Part shown: positions 7,801-16,509 of the stretch, one piece after another
Position numbering within the stretch: the first letter of the stretch is position 1
Layout of the letters: the number at the start of each line of letters is the position of its first letter
Assembly: GCF_000717025.1 (NCBI RefSeq)
Contig: NZ_JNXG01000005.1
Coordinates: 62,001-126,000 of the forward strand
Source: Streptomyces atroolivaceus
GTDB taxonomy: Bacteria > Actinomycetota > Actinomycetes > Streptomycetales > Streptomycetaceae
Length of the DNA: 64,000 nucleotides
Direction: 5' to 3'
Program-made: the position numbers and the translations under genes
Notes under the pieces: generated by a model
Told to the model about the DNA's origin: nothing
What the model saw: only the letters and a program-made list of their open reading frames with translations
Database searches by the model: none

Positions 7801-9195
7801 ATGGCACCCGGTATTCCTGCCGCCCTTGAACGGCCGCACTTCATCGGCATCGGCGGCGCCGGAATGTCGGGCATCGCGAAGATCCTCGCCCAGCGCGGCG
7901 CGAAGGTGGCGGGCAGCGACGCCAGGGAATCCGCCACGGCCGACGCCCTGCGCGCGCTGGGAGTGACCGTCCACATCGGGCACGCCGCCGGGCACCTGGC
8001 CGACGACTCCACCTCGGTGGTCGTCTCCAGCGCCATCCGCGCGGACAACCCCGAGCTGGTCCGCGCGGCCGAGCTCGGCATTCCCGTCGTGCACCGCTCC
8101 GACGCGCTCGCCTCCCTGATGGAGGGCCTGCGCGCCATCGCGGTCGCCGGCACGCACGGCAAGACCACCACCACGTCGATGCTCGCCGTGGCCCTCTCCG
8201 AGCTGGCCCTCGACCCTTCGTACGCCATCGGCGGCGACCTGGAGGGCCCCGGCACCAACGCGACGCACGGCGAGGGAGACATCTTCGTCGCCGAGGCCGA
8301 CGAGAGCGACCGCAGCTTCCAGAAGTACGACCCCCAGGTCGCGATCGTCCTCAACGTCGAGCTCGACCACCACGCGAACTACGCGTCGATGGACGAGATC
8401 TACGAGTCCTTCGAGACCTTCGTCGGCAAGGTCGTCCCGGGCGGCACCCTGGTCATCGCGGCCGACCAGCCCGGCGCCGTCGAGCTGACCCGGAAGGTCC
8501 GCGAGCTCTCCTCCCTCACCGTCGTCACCTACGGCGAGTCCGAGGGCGCGGACGTACGCGTGCACAAGGTCACCCCGCGCGGTCTGACCAGCGAGGTCAC
8601 GGTCGTGCTGAACGGCAGGTACCTCACCTTCACGGTCTCCGTGCCCGGCCGTCACTACGCGCACAACGCGGTCGCCGCGCTCGCCGCCGGTGTCGCGCTC
8701 GGCATCCCCGCGCACAACCTGGCCTCCGCCATCGGCAAGTACACCGGGGTGAAGCGCCGTCTCCAGCTCAAGGGCGAGGCGGCGGGGGTGCAGGTCATCG
8801 ACTCGTACGCGCACCACCCCACGGAGATGACCGCCGACCTGGAGGCCATGCGCGGTGCGGCGACCGGGTCCCGCCTCCTGGTGGTCTTCCAGCCCCACCT
8901 CTTCTCCCGCACCCAGGAGCTCGGCACCGAGATGGGCCAGGCCCTCGCTCTCGCCGACGCCTCGCTGGTCCTGGACATCTACCCGGCGAGGGAGGACCCG
9001 GTCCCGGGTGTCACGAGCGCGTTGATCATCGATGCCGCGAAGGCCGCGGGCGCCGATGTCACGGCCGTCCACGACAAGGCGGAAGTTCCCGCCGCCGTCG
9101 CGGGAATGGCGAAGCCCGGCGATCTGGTTCTCACCATGGGAGCGGGCGATGTCACCGACCTCGGCCCGCAGATCCTGGACCACCTGTCGAGCTGA
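7801..9195 (+). CDS. murC: UDP-N-acetylmuramate--L-alanine ligase
   Basis: A 464-residue protein of normal MurC length. The N-terminal UDP-binding Rossmann domain has HFIGIGGAGMSGIA. The central ATPase domain has the P-loop AGTHGKTTTTSM near residues 116-127, EADESDRSF, and NVELDHHANY. The C-terminal domain carries VIDSYAHHPTEM and FQPHLFSRT. MurC adds L-alanine to UDP-MurNAc in the cytoplasm, using ATP, as the first amino-acid step of peptidoglycan precursor synthesis. Here it is away from the division and cell-wall cluster and is paired with msrB ten bases downstream, an arrangement familiar in Streptomyces. Confidence 0.97.
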   Translation: MAPGIPAALERPHFIGIGGAGMSGIAKILAQRGAKVAGSDARESATADALRALGVTVHIGHAAGHLADDSTSVVVSSAIRADNPELVRAAELGIPVVHRSDALASLMEGLRAIAVAGTHGKTTTTSMLAVALSELALDPSYAIGGDLEGPGTNATHGEGDIFVAEADESDRSFQKYDPQVAIVLNVELDHHANYASMDEIYESFETFVGKVVPGGTLVIAADQPGAVELTRKVRELSSLTVVTYGESEGADVRVHKVTPRGLTSEVTVVLNGRYLTFTVSVPGRHYAHNAVAALAAGVALGIPAHNLASAIGKYTGVKRRLQLKGEAAGVQVIDSYAHHPTEMTADLEAMRGAATGSRLLVVFQPHLFSRTQELGTEMGQALALADASLVLDIYPAREDPVPGVTSALIIDAAKAAGADVTAVHDKAEVPAAVAGMAKPGDLVLTMGAGDVTDLGPQILDHLSS

Positions 9196-9205
9196 GGGAG
9201 CCACC

Positions 9206-9613
9206 GTGTCGTACGACGTCGAGAAGCCGGACGAGCAGTGGCGGGCAGAGCTGACGCCCGCCGAGTACGCGGTGCTGCGCAAGGCCGGCACCGAGCCCGC
9301 CTTCGTGGGTGAGTACACCGACACCAAGACGGCGGGTGTGTACTCCTGCCGTGCCTGCGGCGCGGAGCTGTTCCGCTCCGACACCAAGTTCGAGTCGCAC
9401 TGCGGCTGGCCGTCCTTCTACGACCCGAAGGACACCGACGCGGTCGAACTGCTGCAGGACAACAGCCTGGGCATGGCCCGCACCGAGGTGCGCTGCGCCC
9501 GCTGCGGCTCGCACCTGGGGCACGTCTTCGAGGGCGAGGGCTATCAGACGCCCACGGACCAGCGTTACTGCATCAACTCGATCTCGCTGACGCTGGCGCC
9601 GGACGAGGGCTGA
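9206..9613 (+). CDS. msrB: Peptide-methionine (R)-S-oxide reductase
   Basis: A 135-residue protein with GTG start and GAGGGAG ribosome site, ten bases after murC. Two zinc pairs (C-R-A-C and C-A-R-C), the HCGWPSF motif, and the catalytic RYCINS cysteine near the C-terminus identify MsrB. It reduces the R-epimer of methionine sulfoxide in proteins using thioredoxin, a repair enzyme of oxidative damage in the cytoplasm. Length and motifs are complete. Confidence 0.95.
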   Translation: MSYDVEKPDEQWRAELTPAEYAVLRKAGTEPAFVGEYTDTKTAGVYSCRACGAELFRSDTKFESHCGWPSFYDPKDTDAVELLQDNSLGMARTEVRCARCGSHLGHVFEGEGYQTPTDQRYCINSISLTLAPDEG

Positions 9614-9671
9614 GCGGCCGGGCCCGAAAGAGGCCCTGACACCGGAAGCCGTGGCCGGGCCCTCGGCCACC

Positions 9672-9712
9672 GGACCGCCGCCCGTCAGGAGGTTCCTGAC
9701 GGGCGGCGGTCC
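9672..9712. terminator. Perfect 19-bp hairpin after murC-msrB
   Basis: A perfect 19-bp GC-rich stem starting GGACCGCCGCCCGTC with a three-base loop GGT lies between the convergent msrB and MMPL genes. It is a strong intrinsic-type terminator without a T-run, and can work in both directions. Confidence 0.85.
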
Positions 9713-9720
9713 TGCGAGGC

Positions 9721-9745
9721 AGCCCGGCACCGCCGGTGCCGGGCT
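9721..9745. terminator. Second hairpin between convergent genes
   Basis: An 11-bp perfect stem AGCCCGGCACC with a GCC loop lies eight bases from the larger hairpin and 28 bases from the MMPL stop. It probably serves the MMPL transcript, so the convergent pair has tandem hairpins. Confidence 0.6.
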
Positions 9746-9772
9746 GCCGTCAGGCGGGGGACACCGGCGCGC

Positions 9773-11944
9773 TCACGACTTCACGAGCTCCACCGGCTCC
9801 CGCTGCACCGGGATCTCCCGCTGCAGCCGCTCGCCCTCGATGTCGAGGTCGGGCAGGACACGGTCGACCGGGCGGGGCAGCCACCAGGCGGCGCGTCCCA
9901 GAAGGTGCATGACCGCGGGCACGAGGGCCATACGGACGACGAAGGCGTCGATGAGCACGCCGATCGCCAGTGCGAAACCGATGGACTTGATGATCGGGTC
10001 GGGCATGAACACGAAGCCGCCGAAGACGGCGGTCATGATCACCGCTGCGGCCGTGACCACGCGCCCGTTGTGGCCGACACCGCTGATGACGGCCTCACGG
10101 GCGTCGGCACCGTGGACGAAGTCCTCCCGCATCCGCGAGACGAGGAAGACCTCGTAGTCCATGGCGAGTCCGAAGAGGATGCCGATCAGGAGGATGGGCA
10201 GGAAGCTGACCAGGGGCCCGGGTGTGTCGAGGCCGACCAGGTCCGCCAGGTGGCCTTCCTGGAAGATCGCGACGGTGATCCCGAAGGTGGCACCGATGGT
10301 CAGCAGGAAGCCCAGCGCGGCCTTGAGAGGCACGAGGACCGACCGGAAGACGAGCATCAGCAGCAGGACGGACAGCCCCACCACCAGCAGGAGATAGACC
10401 GGCAGCGCGCCGGCGAGCTTCTCGGAGACGTCGATGCCGACCGCCGTGGCACCGGTCAGTGCGATGGACGCGCCCTTCACGTCCTCCACCCGGTCACGGA
10501 TCTCGTTGACGGTGTCCTCGGTCGCTGCGGCGGTGGGACCGGTTTCGGGGATCACGGCCAGGAGAGCGGTCGTGCCCTTCTCGTTCATCTGAGGGGCGGC
10601 GACGGCCAGCACCCCGTCGGTCTCCATGACGATCGCGGCGGTCTCCTTGGCCGCCGCGCCGGTCGCCTGCGCGGTGTCGCCGGATACGACGGCGACCAGC
10701 CGCCCGTTGAAGCCCTCGCCGAACCCCTCGGTGGTCAGGTCGTAGGCCTCGCGGTTGGGTGACCCGACCGCCTCGGTGCCGGCGTCGGGCAGGGCCAGGC
10801 GCATGTCCTGCACGGGCAGGGCGAGGGCTCCGAGGCCGAGCACCCCGATCACGAGGACGGGGATGCGCAGCCGTGCCACGATCCGGCCCCACCGGAAGCC
10901 GAAACCGGCCCCGGCCTCGACGGGAGCGGGGGCGGGTGTCCGGTCCTGGGCACGCTGCTTCCGGGGCAGGACGCGGGTGCCCGCGAAGCCGAGGACGGCA
11001 GGCAGCAGAGTGAGGGACACCAGCACCGCGAGAGCGACCGTGGCCGCGGCAGCCAGGCCCATGACCGTCAGGAAGGGCACACCGGCTACGGCGAGACCGG
11101 CCAGCGCGATGACGACGGTGGCGCCCGCGAAGACGACGGCCGAACCGGCGGTCCCGGCCGCCCTGCCGGCTGCTTCCTCCCCGTCCATGCCCTCCAGAAG
11201 GTAGTGGCGGTAACGGGAGGTGATGAACAGGGCGTAGTCGATGCCGACGGCCAGGCCCAGCATGAGCGCCAGGATGGGCGCTGTGCTGGTCAGTTCGATG
11301 GTGCTGCTCAGGGCGAACAGCCCGGCCATCCCTGCCGCGACGCCGACCAGGGCGTTCAGCAGGGTCATGCCCGCCGCGACCAGCGAACCGAAGGTGAGGA
11401 CGAGCACGAGCGCGGCGACCGCGACACCGATGATCTCGGTGGAACCGACCTCCGGGACGCCCCGCATGATCTCGCCACCGTGCTCGACGCGCAGATCCGC
11501 GACGGACGCACCCGCCTCGCGGAACGCCTCGCGCTGCGCGTCGGTGATGCCGTCGACGCCCGAGTCGAACTGCACCTGGATCAGGGCGTAGCGGCCGTCC
11601 GGCGACACCGCCTTCGACGCGAAGGGGTCGACGGCGGCGAGGACACCGGGAACCTCGGCGGCCTCCTCGGTCACGGGAGCCACAGCCGGGGGAGTGAGCT
11701 TCTGGCCCTCGGGCGCGGCGACGACTATCGTCCCCGTCGCCCCGCCCGCCTGCGGGAATTCCCGGGAGAGCGAGTCCAGGGCCTTCTGCGACTCGGTGCC
11801 CGGTATGGAGAACTTACTGGTGGTGGGCCCGCTGAAGGCTGCCGCGCCGCCTCCGAGAAGTGCGAGCAGCAGGAGCCAGAGGGCGAGGACGCGTCCTCGG
11901 CGACGGAAGGACAGCCGGCCGAGCCGGTACAGCAGGATTGCCAT
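9773..11944 (-). CDS. MMPL family RND-type efflux transporter
   Basis: A 723-residue membrane protein. An N-terminal helix (residues 18-40) is followed by a large extracytoplasmic loop, a block of five or six helices from about residue 170 to 340, a second loop, and a second block of helices near 510-690, giving the duplicated MMPL/RND architecture. Motifs include LAVGIDYALFITSRYR in the first half and FGLAMDYEVFLVSRMRE in the second, carrying the aspartate-tyrosine proton-relay pattern. It should use the proton gradient to export lipids or drugs. It lies 40 bp behind the tetR gene on the same strand, so expression is probably controlled by that repressor through the double palindrome upstream. 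Confidence 0.9.
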   Translation of the reverse strand: MAILLYRLGRLSFRRRGRVLALWLLLLALLGGGAAAFSGPTTSKFSIPGTESQKALDSLSREFPQAGGATGTIVVAAPEGQKLTPPAVAPVTEEAAEVPGVLAAVDPFASKAVSPDGRYALIQVQFDSGVDGITDAQREAFREAGASVADLRVEHGGEIMRGVPEVGSTEIIGVAVAALVLVLTFGSLVAAGMTLLNALVGVAAGMAGLFALSSTIELTSTAPILALMLGLAVGIDYALFITSRYRHYLLEGMDGEEAAGRAAGTAGSAVVFAGATVVIALAGLAVAGVPFLTVMGLAAAATVALAVLVSLTLLPAVLGFAGTRVLPRKQRAQDRTPAPAPVEAGAGFGFRWGRIVARLRIPVLVIGVLGLGALALPVQDMRLALPDAGTEAVGSPNREAYDLTTEGFGEGFNGRLVAVVSGDTAQATGAAAKETAAIVMETDGVLAVAAPQMNEKGTTALLAVIPETGPTAAATEDTVNEIRDRVEDVKGASIALTGATAVGIDVSEKLAGALPVYLLLVVGLSVLLLMLVFRSVLVPLKAALGFLLTIGATFGITVAIFQEGHLADLVGLDTPGPLVSFLPILLIGILFGLAMDYEVFLVSRMREDFVHGADAREAVISGVGHNGRVVTAAAVIMTAVFGGFVFMPDPIIKSIGFALAIGVLIDAFVVRMALVPAVMHLLGRAAWWLPRPVDRVLPDLDIEGERLQREIPVQREPVELVKS

Positions 11945-11984
11945 GCGGAAGAGGCGTCTTTCTCTTGGATCTGGACGGCTTCTG

Positions 11985-12533
11985 TCAGCCGGTCTGATGC
12001 CCGAGGGTTCTCAGCGCCCCCTGGACCAGTTCGGCTCGCATCGTGTCGGGTTCGACATCCACGTCGGCGGCGACCGTGACAGCCACGCCGCCGATCACCA
12101 TCTGCGCCCGGACGCGAGCACCCGGCTCCTCCGAACGGCCGGCCAGCGCCGCCGCGAGCTGGTCGACCGCCCGGGGGATGACGGCCAGTACCGGATGGCC
12201 GAGCATGTCGGGCAGTTCCGCAAAGATGATCTTCACTTCCAGGTGGAAGCGCATCGCGAGGCCGACGTAGCCCGTGACGGCCGGTTCGACGGCTCGACCG
12301 CCCTCGAGCACCGACAGCTCCCCGACCATGGCGGAGAGGCTCTCGGCCGGTGGGGTCAGCAGTTCGGTGAGGATCGCGTCCTTCCCGGCGAAGTGGTACA
12401 GCAGGGACGCCTTGGAGCAGCGCGCCTCGACTGCGATGTCGTGCAGCGAGGTCCCCTTGAAGCCGTGCTCGGCGAAGAGCCGCAGGGCGGAACCGAGAAT
12501 CTGACGGCGCATCGCGGACGGCGGACGTGGCAT
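11985..12533 (-). CDS. TetR family repressor of the MMPL unit
   Basis: A 182-residue protein. The ATG at 12533 is chosen because sequence further upstream would be translated through the operator palindromes. The N-terminal TetR helix-turn-helix is complete: ILGSALRLFAEHGFKGTSL followed by IAVEARCSKASLLYHFAGKDAI. The C-terminal ligand domain is variable. Two tandem palindromes sit 14-47 bp before the start, and the MMPL efflux gene follows 40 bp after the stop, so an autoregulated repressor-pump operon is the simplest reading. The inducer is unknown. Confidence 0.9.
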   Translation of the reverse strand: MPRPPSAMRRQILGSALRLFAEHGFKGTSLHDIAVEARCSKASLLYHFAGKDAILTELLTPPAESLSAMVGELSVLEGGRAVEPAVTGYVGLAMRFHLEVKIIFAELPDMLGHPVLAVIPRAVDQLAAALAGRSEEPGARVRAQMVIGGVAVTVAADVDVEPDTMRAELVQGALRTLGHQTG

Positions 12534-12546
12534 GGGCCCACCGTAG

Positions 12547-12580
12547 CTGACCGATCGGTCAGGTCTGACCGATCGGTCAG
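12547..12580. promoter_or_regulatory. Tandem 16-bp TetR operator palindromes
   Basis: Two identical perfect palindromes CTGACCGATCGGTCAG occupy 12547-12562 and 12565-12580, separated by two bases. The centres are 18 bp apart, which suits two TetR dimers side by side on DNA. They lie immediately upstream of the tetR start on its own promoter side. Several TetR regulators bind GACCGATCGGTC-like sites. Confidence 0.85.
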
Positions 12581-12689
12581 CTGTTCTTGGTGACGCGCAC
12601 CACACTCCGGCGGGGGCTGTCGTGGCCGTCGTGGCGGTGGGAAGCCCCGGCGGTGCGCCGCTCCGTCGCATTGCCCGCGCCGGAAACGG

Positions 12690-12724
12690 CGGATGGCCCT
12701 CCAGCGAGGCTGGAGGGCCATCCG
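12690..12724 (-). terminator. 16-bp hairpin downstream of the amidohydrolase pair
   Basis: A perfect 16-bp stem beginning CGGATGGCCCTCCAGC with a GAG loop lies 58 bases beyond the stop of the cytosine-deaminase-like gene and before the tetR promoter. It should end the amidohydrolase transcript. Confidence 0.8.
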
Positions 12725-12782
12725 CGGACCCGGGCCCGGGAGGGCGGCGACCGACGGTCTCGGCCGGGGAGGCCGGTTGGCG

Positions 12783-14156
12783 CTACTTCCCGGCAGGCTT
12801 GCCCTGCTCGAGGAACTCCCCGCCGCGGGCCACGACGACTCCGCCGTGCACGACCATGTCCCGCTGGGGCATGTCCACGACGACCTGAGGCAGACACTCG
12901 CCCCGCAGCAGGACGAAGTCGGCCGGGGAGCCCGGGCCGAGATCCGCGTGTGCGAGGCCCATGACGTCCGCGCCTCCGTGGGCGGCGACGCGGTAACAGT
13001 CCGTCAGCTCCTCGTCGAGCCGCACGTCCGTGACCCACCCCAGCAGATGGGCGCGGTGCAGCATGTCGGCATTGCCGAAGGGGCTCCAGGAGTCGCGTAC
13101 GCCGTCGGAGCCGAGTCCGACCCGCACCCCGTGCTCGCGCAGCCGGGAGACCGGCAGCACCAGGGAGTCGGAGGGCGCCACCGTGGTGAGGGCGATGTCG
13201 AGTTCACCCAGCTCGGCGGCGAGGGGGCCGAGTTCGCCGTCCGTCAGGCCCGTCAGGCAGAAGACGTGGCTGACGGTGACCTTGCCGGCGAGGGACAGGG
13301 CGCGCGTGCGGGCGATGATGCCGCGCAGCGCCTCGAGCCCTTGCGCCCCCCGGTCGTGCAGGTGGATGTCCACGCCGATGCCGTGGCGGTCCGCGATGCC
13401 GAAGACCAGATCGAGCTGCTCGTCCAGGGCCTGGTCGAAACCGCTCGGGTCGATGCCTCCGATCATGTCGACGGTGCCCGAGCGCGCAGCCTCCTCCAGC
13501 AGCTCCGCCGTGCCCGGGGTGCGGATGACGCCGTGCTGGGGAAAGGCCACGATCTGGACGTCCAGGGCGTGGCGCAGCCGCCCGCGGGCCTCCGCCAGGC
13601 CCTCCACTCCGGCCAGGTCGTAGGCGGGAGCCACATCGGCGTGGGCGCGCATCGCCCGTGTCCCGCGCGCGACTGCGTGGGTCATCAGGCCGTACGCGCG
13701 TTCCGCGACGGGGCGGCGCTGACTGTGGAACAGCTCCACGTCCTGGGCGACGTAGTCGGCGATTCCGCCCGCCGGCCGGCGGGACACCCAGCGCCCGCCC
13801 CAGGTCGTCTTGTCGGGGTGGATGTGAGCGTCCACGAGGGACGGCAGTGCGATCCGGCCGCCACCGTCGACGACCCTCGCGCCGCGTGGTGCAGGACCGC
13901 GCGACACGCGGCCGTCGACCACCACCAGGTCCGAGGGACCGGGAGCGCCGGGCAGGCGTACGTCGCGGAAGACCACGGTCCCGGCGCCGGACTGCGCGGC
14001 GGCGGAGGCGGCCGGATCCGCCTGAGTGGCTTCGGCTCGGGCGGCCGGGGCGCCCACCGCTGCGGTGGTCGTGGCCGTGGTGCCGGCCAGTGCGGCGGCA
14101 CCGGCCAGCACGGTGCGGCGGGAGAAGGTGCCGGGGGCGGGTGAGGACGGCTGCAT
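12783..14156 (-). CDS. Tat-exported cytosine-deaminase-like amidohydrolase
   Basis: A 457-residue protein with a twin-arginine signal (F-S-R-R-T-V-L-A-G, then an Ala/Thr-rich hydrophobic core). The metal-dependent amidohydrolase fold shows LPSLVDAHIHPDKT (metal HxH), MRAHADV, VDIHLHDRG, TVSHVFCL, and GLGSDGVRDSW, in the order of the cytosine deaminase / N-isopropylammelide hydrolase branch. Such enzymes hydrolyse ring amino groups. Secretion is unusual for cytosine deaminases, so an extracellular substrate is likely and the exact reaction is unknown. It follows a second Tat-exported amidohydrolase by 86 bp and precedes a strong hairpin. Confidence 0.85.
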   Translation of the reverse strand: MQPSSPAPGTFSRRTVLAGAAALAGTTATTTAAVGAPAARAEATQADPAASAAAQSGAGTVVFRDVRLPGAPGPSDLVVVDGRVSRGPAPRGARVVDGGGRIALPSLVDAHIHPDKTTWGGRWVSRRPAGGIADYVAQDVELFHSQRRPVAERAYGLMTHAVARGTRAMRAHADVAPAYDLAGVEGLAEARGRLRHALDVQIVAFPQHGVIRTPGTAELLEEAARSGTVDMIGGIDPSGFDQALDEQLDLVFGIADRHGIGVDIHLHDRGAQGLEALRGIIARTRALSLAGKVTVSHVFCLTGLTDGELGPLAAELGELDIALTTVAPSDSLVLPVSRLREHGVRVGLGSDGVRDSWSPFGNADMLHRAHLLGWVTDVRLDEELTDCYRVAAHGGADVMGLAHADLGPGSPADFVLLRGECLPQVVVDMPQRDMVVHGGVVVARGGEFLEQGKPAGK

Positions 14157-14242
14157 GGGGACTCCTGCTGCGGGGTCGGCGCGGGGTGGGGGAATGGGGG
14201 GACGGCCGGGGGAGTGGTCGGGGCCCGCCCGGGCCCCTCGGG

Positions 14243-15544
14243 TCAGAGCGCGATCCCCGCCCGGACCACCCGTACCGGACGCTCGAGCACCGTGACGTCG
14301 GCCAGCGGATCGCCGTCCACGAGGATCGCGTCGCCCGCGAAACCGCGGGTGAGGCGGCCCGCCGTGCGCTCCAGTCCGAGGAGACGGGCCGCGCCGGTCG
14401 TGGCGGTGCGGATGGCGTCGAGCGCGGGCAGTCCTGCCGCGCGCATCAGCCCCACCTCCCGGCCGATGGGCCGCACCGTGCCGCCGGAAGAGTCCGTTCC
14501 GGCCGCGAGCGGGACCCCGAGTTCGTGCGCGGCGAGGACCGCCCTCTTCAGGACGGGCAGGTAGGTGCGCCCCCGTTCGGCGAGGACCGGGTCCGTGGAC
14601 TGCGCCAGACCGGCGATCGCGGTGAGGGTGGGCGTGAAGTACGTGCCCCTGCGGCGCATCTCGCTCAGGGTGCGTTCGCCGACGAAGGCGCCGTGTTCCA
14701 GGGAGCGGATGCCGGCGGTGACGGCGTCGTGGCAGCCCTGCTCGCTGTAGCTGTGGCAGAGGACGCCCTTGCCCCGCCGCCGGGCCGCGGTGACGATCTC
14801 GGAGAGCTGCTCGTGGGAGTACACCTGGACGAGCGGATCCTGTTCGGGCAGGCCGGCACGCTCGTTGACACGTGTCTTGATGACGTCCGCACCCCGGGCG
14901 ATGTTCACCTCCACCACGCGGCGCAGCGCCTCGGCCGAGCGGACGCCGTCCTTGAGCCGCGCGAGCGGGGTGAGGTCGGGGTCGGCGAGCACGGTCTCGC
15001 CGAGGTCCGGGGTGACGAAGATGCCGGCGGCGGTGAGCCGGGGCGCCAGTTCAGGGCTGTGGCGGGCGAGTTCCCGGACGGCGACGTCCTGGTAGAACGA
15101 CGTCGATCCGCTGCGCGCGCTGGTCGCGCCCCGGCGGAGGGCGTCACGGGCCTCGGCGGCCGTACTCAGGTGGATGTGCGCGTCGACCAGGCCGGGGAGG
15201 ACCCAGCGGCCGTCCGCGTCCAGGACGTCCGCGTCCCGCGGCACGGTGACGCTGCCGCGCGGGCCGGACGCGTGCACCGTCCCGTTCCTGATGACGACGA
15301 CGCCGTTCTCGGTGACCTCGCCGGTCGCAGGGTCGAGCAGGGTGCCGCCCCGGATGACGAGGCTGCCGCCCCGCGTCGCCCCGCCGGAGGTGTTCCGGGC
15401 GGCATGCGGCGGTGTGTCACGGCCTGCGGGACCGGCCGCCGCCGGGGTCGCCGCGGCCATGGTTCCGGCGAGGGCGGCCGCACCGGCGAGAACTCCGCGC
15501 CGGGTCAGCCTGCCGGAGGGCGGGGGGAGGGCTTCGACGCACAT
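14243..15544 (-). CDS. Tat-exported imidazolonepropionase-like amidohydrolase
   Basis: A 433-residue protein. I use the ATG at 15544 because AAGGAG stands five bases before it and the protein then begins with a twin-arginine signal (L-T-R-R-G-V-L-A-G and an Ala-rich stretch). The amidohydrolase fold is visible: LPGLVDAHIHL, ADVIKTRVNE (likely carboxylated lysine), GVLCHSYSEQG, SLEHGAFVG and AAGTDSSGG, which match the Sgx/prolidase and imidazolonepropionase-like branch that hydrolyses dipeptides or lactam rings. It is the first gene of a two-gene unit whose promoter interval contains two GntR-type boxes, with gntR just upstream on the same strand. Confidence 0.85.
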   Translation of the reverse strand: MCVEALPPPSGRLTRRGVLAGAAALAGTMAAATPAAAGPAGRDTPPHAARNTSGGATRGGSLVIRGGTLLDPATGEVTENGVVVIRNGTVHASGPRGSVTVPRDADVLDADGRWVLPGLVDAHIHLSTAAEARDALRRGATSARSGSTSFYQDVAVRELARHSPELAPRLTAAGIFVTPDLGETVLADPDLTPLARLKDGVRSAEALRRVVEVNIARGADVIKTRVNERAGLPEQDPLVQVYSHEQLSEIVTAARRRGKGVLCHSYSEQGCHDAVTAGIRSLEHGAFVGERTLSEMRRRGTYFTPTLTAIAGLAQSTDPVLAERGRTYLPVLKRAVLAAHELGVPLAAGTDSSGGTVRPIGREVGLMRAAGLPALDAIRTATTGAARLLGLERTAGRLTRGFAGDAILVDGDPLADVTVLERPVRVVRAGIAL

Positions 15545-15581
15545 GAGGGCTCCTTGGGGGAGTGGGCCAGGGCTCCCCATT

Positions 15582-15593
15582 TTGTATACCAAG
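15582..15593. promoter_or_regulatory. GntR-type box 1 (TTGTATACCAAG)
   Basis: Read on the minus strand this is CTTGGTATACAA, the same sequence as the box at 15686. It lies about 38 bp upstream of the amidohydrolase start. Its symmetry around GTATAC fits FCD-type GntR operators. Confidence 0.7.
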
Positions 15594-15685
15594 CGTGAGC
15601 CGGTGGGCAAGGATCGCGTCGTCGAACAGCCTGGATATGTGCCTTTGGGTCTTTGGTTCCCAGGGTTGACCGGGCCGGGTTATAG

Positions 15686-15698
15686 CTTGGTATACAAG
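15686..15698. promoter_or_regulatory. GntR-type box 2 (CTTGGTATACAAG)
   Basis: This lies seven bases after the gntR stop and about 105 bp from box 1, in opposite orientation. The half-sites CTTG and CAAG flank GTATAC. The pair brackets the promoter interval of the two amidohydrolases. Confidence 0.7.
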
Positions 15699-15704
15699 CT
15701 GGGC

Positions 15705-16433
15705 TCAGGCGTCGCCGAACAGGGAGCGCAGGGCGACGGTCCTGCTGTCGCGCACGTGCAGCAGCGTGCTCGCCGCGGCCGCCTCCATGTCGCCGGCGGA
15801 GATGTGCCGGTACATCTCCGCGTGCTGGGCCCGCATGTGCGCGGGCTCCTCGCGCATGCCGAAGAGCAGCCGGAGCTGCCAGCTCAGCTGTTCCATGGTG
15901 CGCGCGAGGAGGGGGTTGCCCGACATGGCCACGACTCCCTCGTGGAAGGCCGTATGGGCGGCGACCTCGCGCGTCCCCTCGTCCGACGCGGCGGCCGACT
16001 CCGCCTGGCGGAGTGTCGCTTCCAGGGCGGCCAGTCGCCCGGTGTCGCCCGCCGCCACGGCGCGCGCCGCGAGCCTCGACGCCTGGACCGCCAACGGCTC
16101 CCAGACCTCGTAGAGGTGCTCCACGTCGGCGTACTCGAGGCGCCGCACGCGTACGCCGCTGTGGGGGAGCAGCTCCAGGAGCCCTTCGGCGACCAGTGCC
16201 CGCAGAGCTTCACGTACGGGCACGCGGGACATGCTGAGCTCCTCGGCGACCTCCCGCTCGACGAGGCGGTCGCCCTGCGCGTACCGCCGGTCGACGATGC
16301 GCTGCAGCACGGCCTCACGCGCGCGGGTGCTGAGTGAGGCGGAGCCTGCCGGCGCCGGGACGGGCGTGTGCGAGCCGCTGTCGTCGGCGGCTGATCCGCT
16401 CCCGCTCCTGTCCCCCACCGTCTCCGCCTTCAT
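15705..16433 (-). CDS. GntR family (FCD) regulator
   Basis: A 242-residue protein. The ATG at 16433 has a GAGGGA site, and the frame upstream is low-complexity. After about 35 disordered residues comes the GntR winged helix: AREAVLQRIVDRRYAQGDRL, then VAEELSMSRVPVREALRALV and GLLELLPHSGVRVRR. The C-terminal FCD ligand domain (EVWEPLAVQASRL, AAHTAFHEGVVAMSGNPLL, QHAEMYRHISAGD) is complete and contains the metal-binding histidines expected of that class. It is followed by two amidohydrolase genes with matching boxes in between, so it most likely controls them in response to a carboxylate or related catabolite. Confidence 0.9.
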   Translation of the reverse strand: MKAETVGDRSGSGSAADDSGSHTPVPAPAGSASLSTRAREAVLQRIVDRRYAQGDRLVEREVAEELSMSRVPVREALRALVAEGLLELLPHSGVRVRRLEYADVEHLYEVWEPLAVQASRLAARAVAAGDTGRLAALEATLRQAESAAASDEGTREVAAHTAFHEGVVAMSGNPLLARTMEQLSWQLRLLFGMREEPAHMRAQHAEMYRHISAGDMEAAAASTLLHVRDSRTVALRSLFGDA

Positions 16434-16509
16434 CCGTCCCTCGTCCCGTCGTGCCAGGGGCGTGCTCCCGGGCGTGCTCCGAAGCGGCCTCCGGCGAAGG
16501 ATAGGGGAA

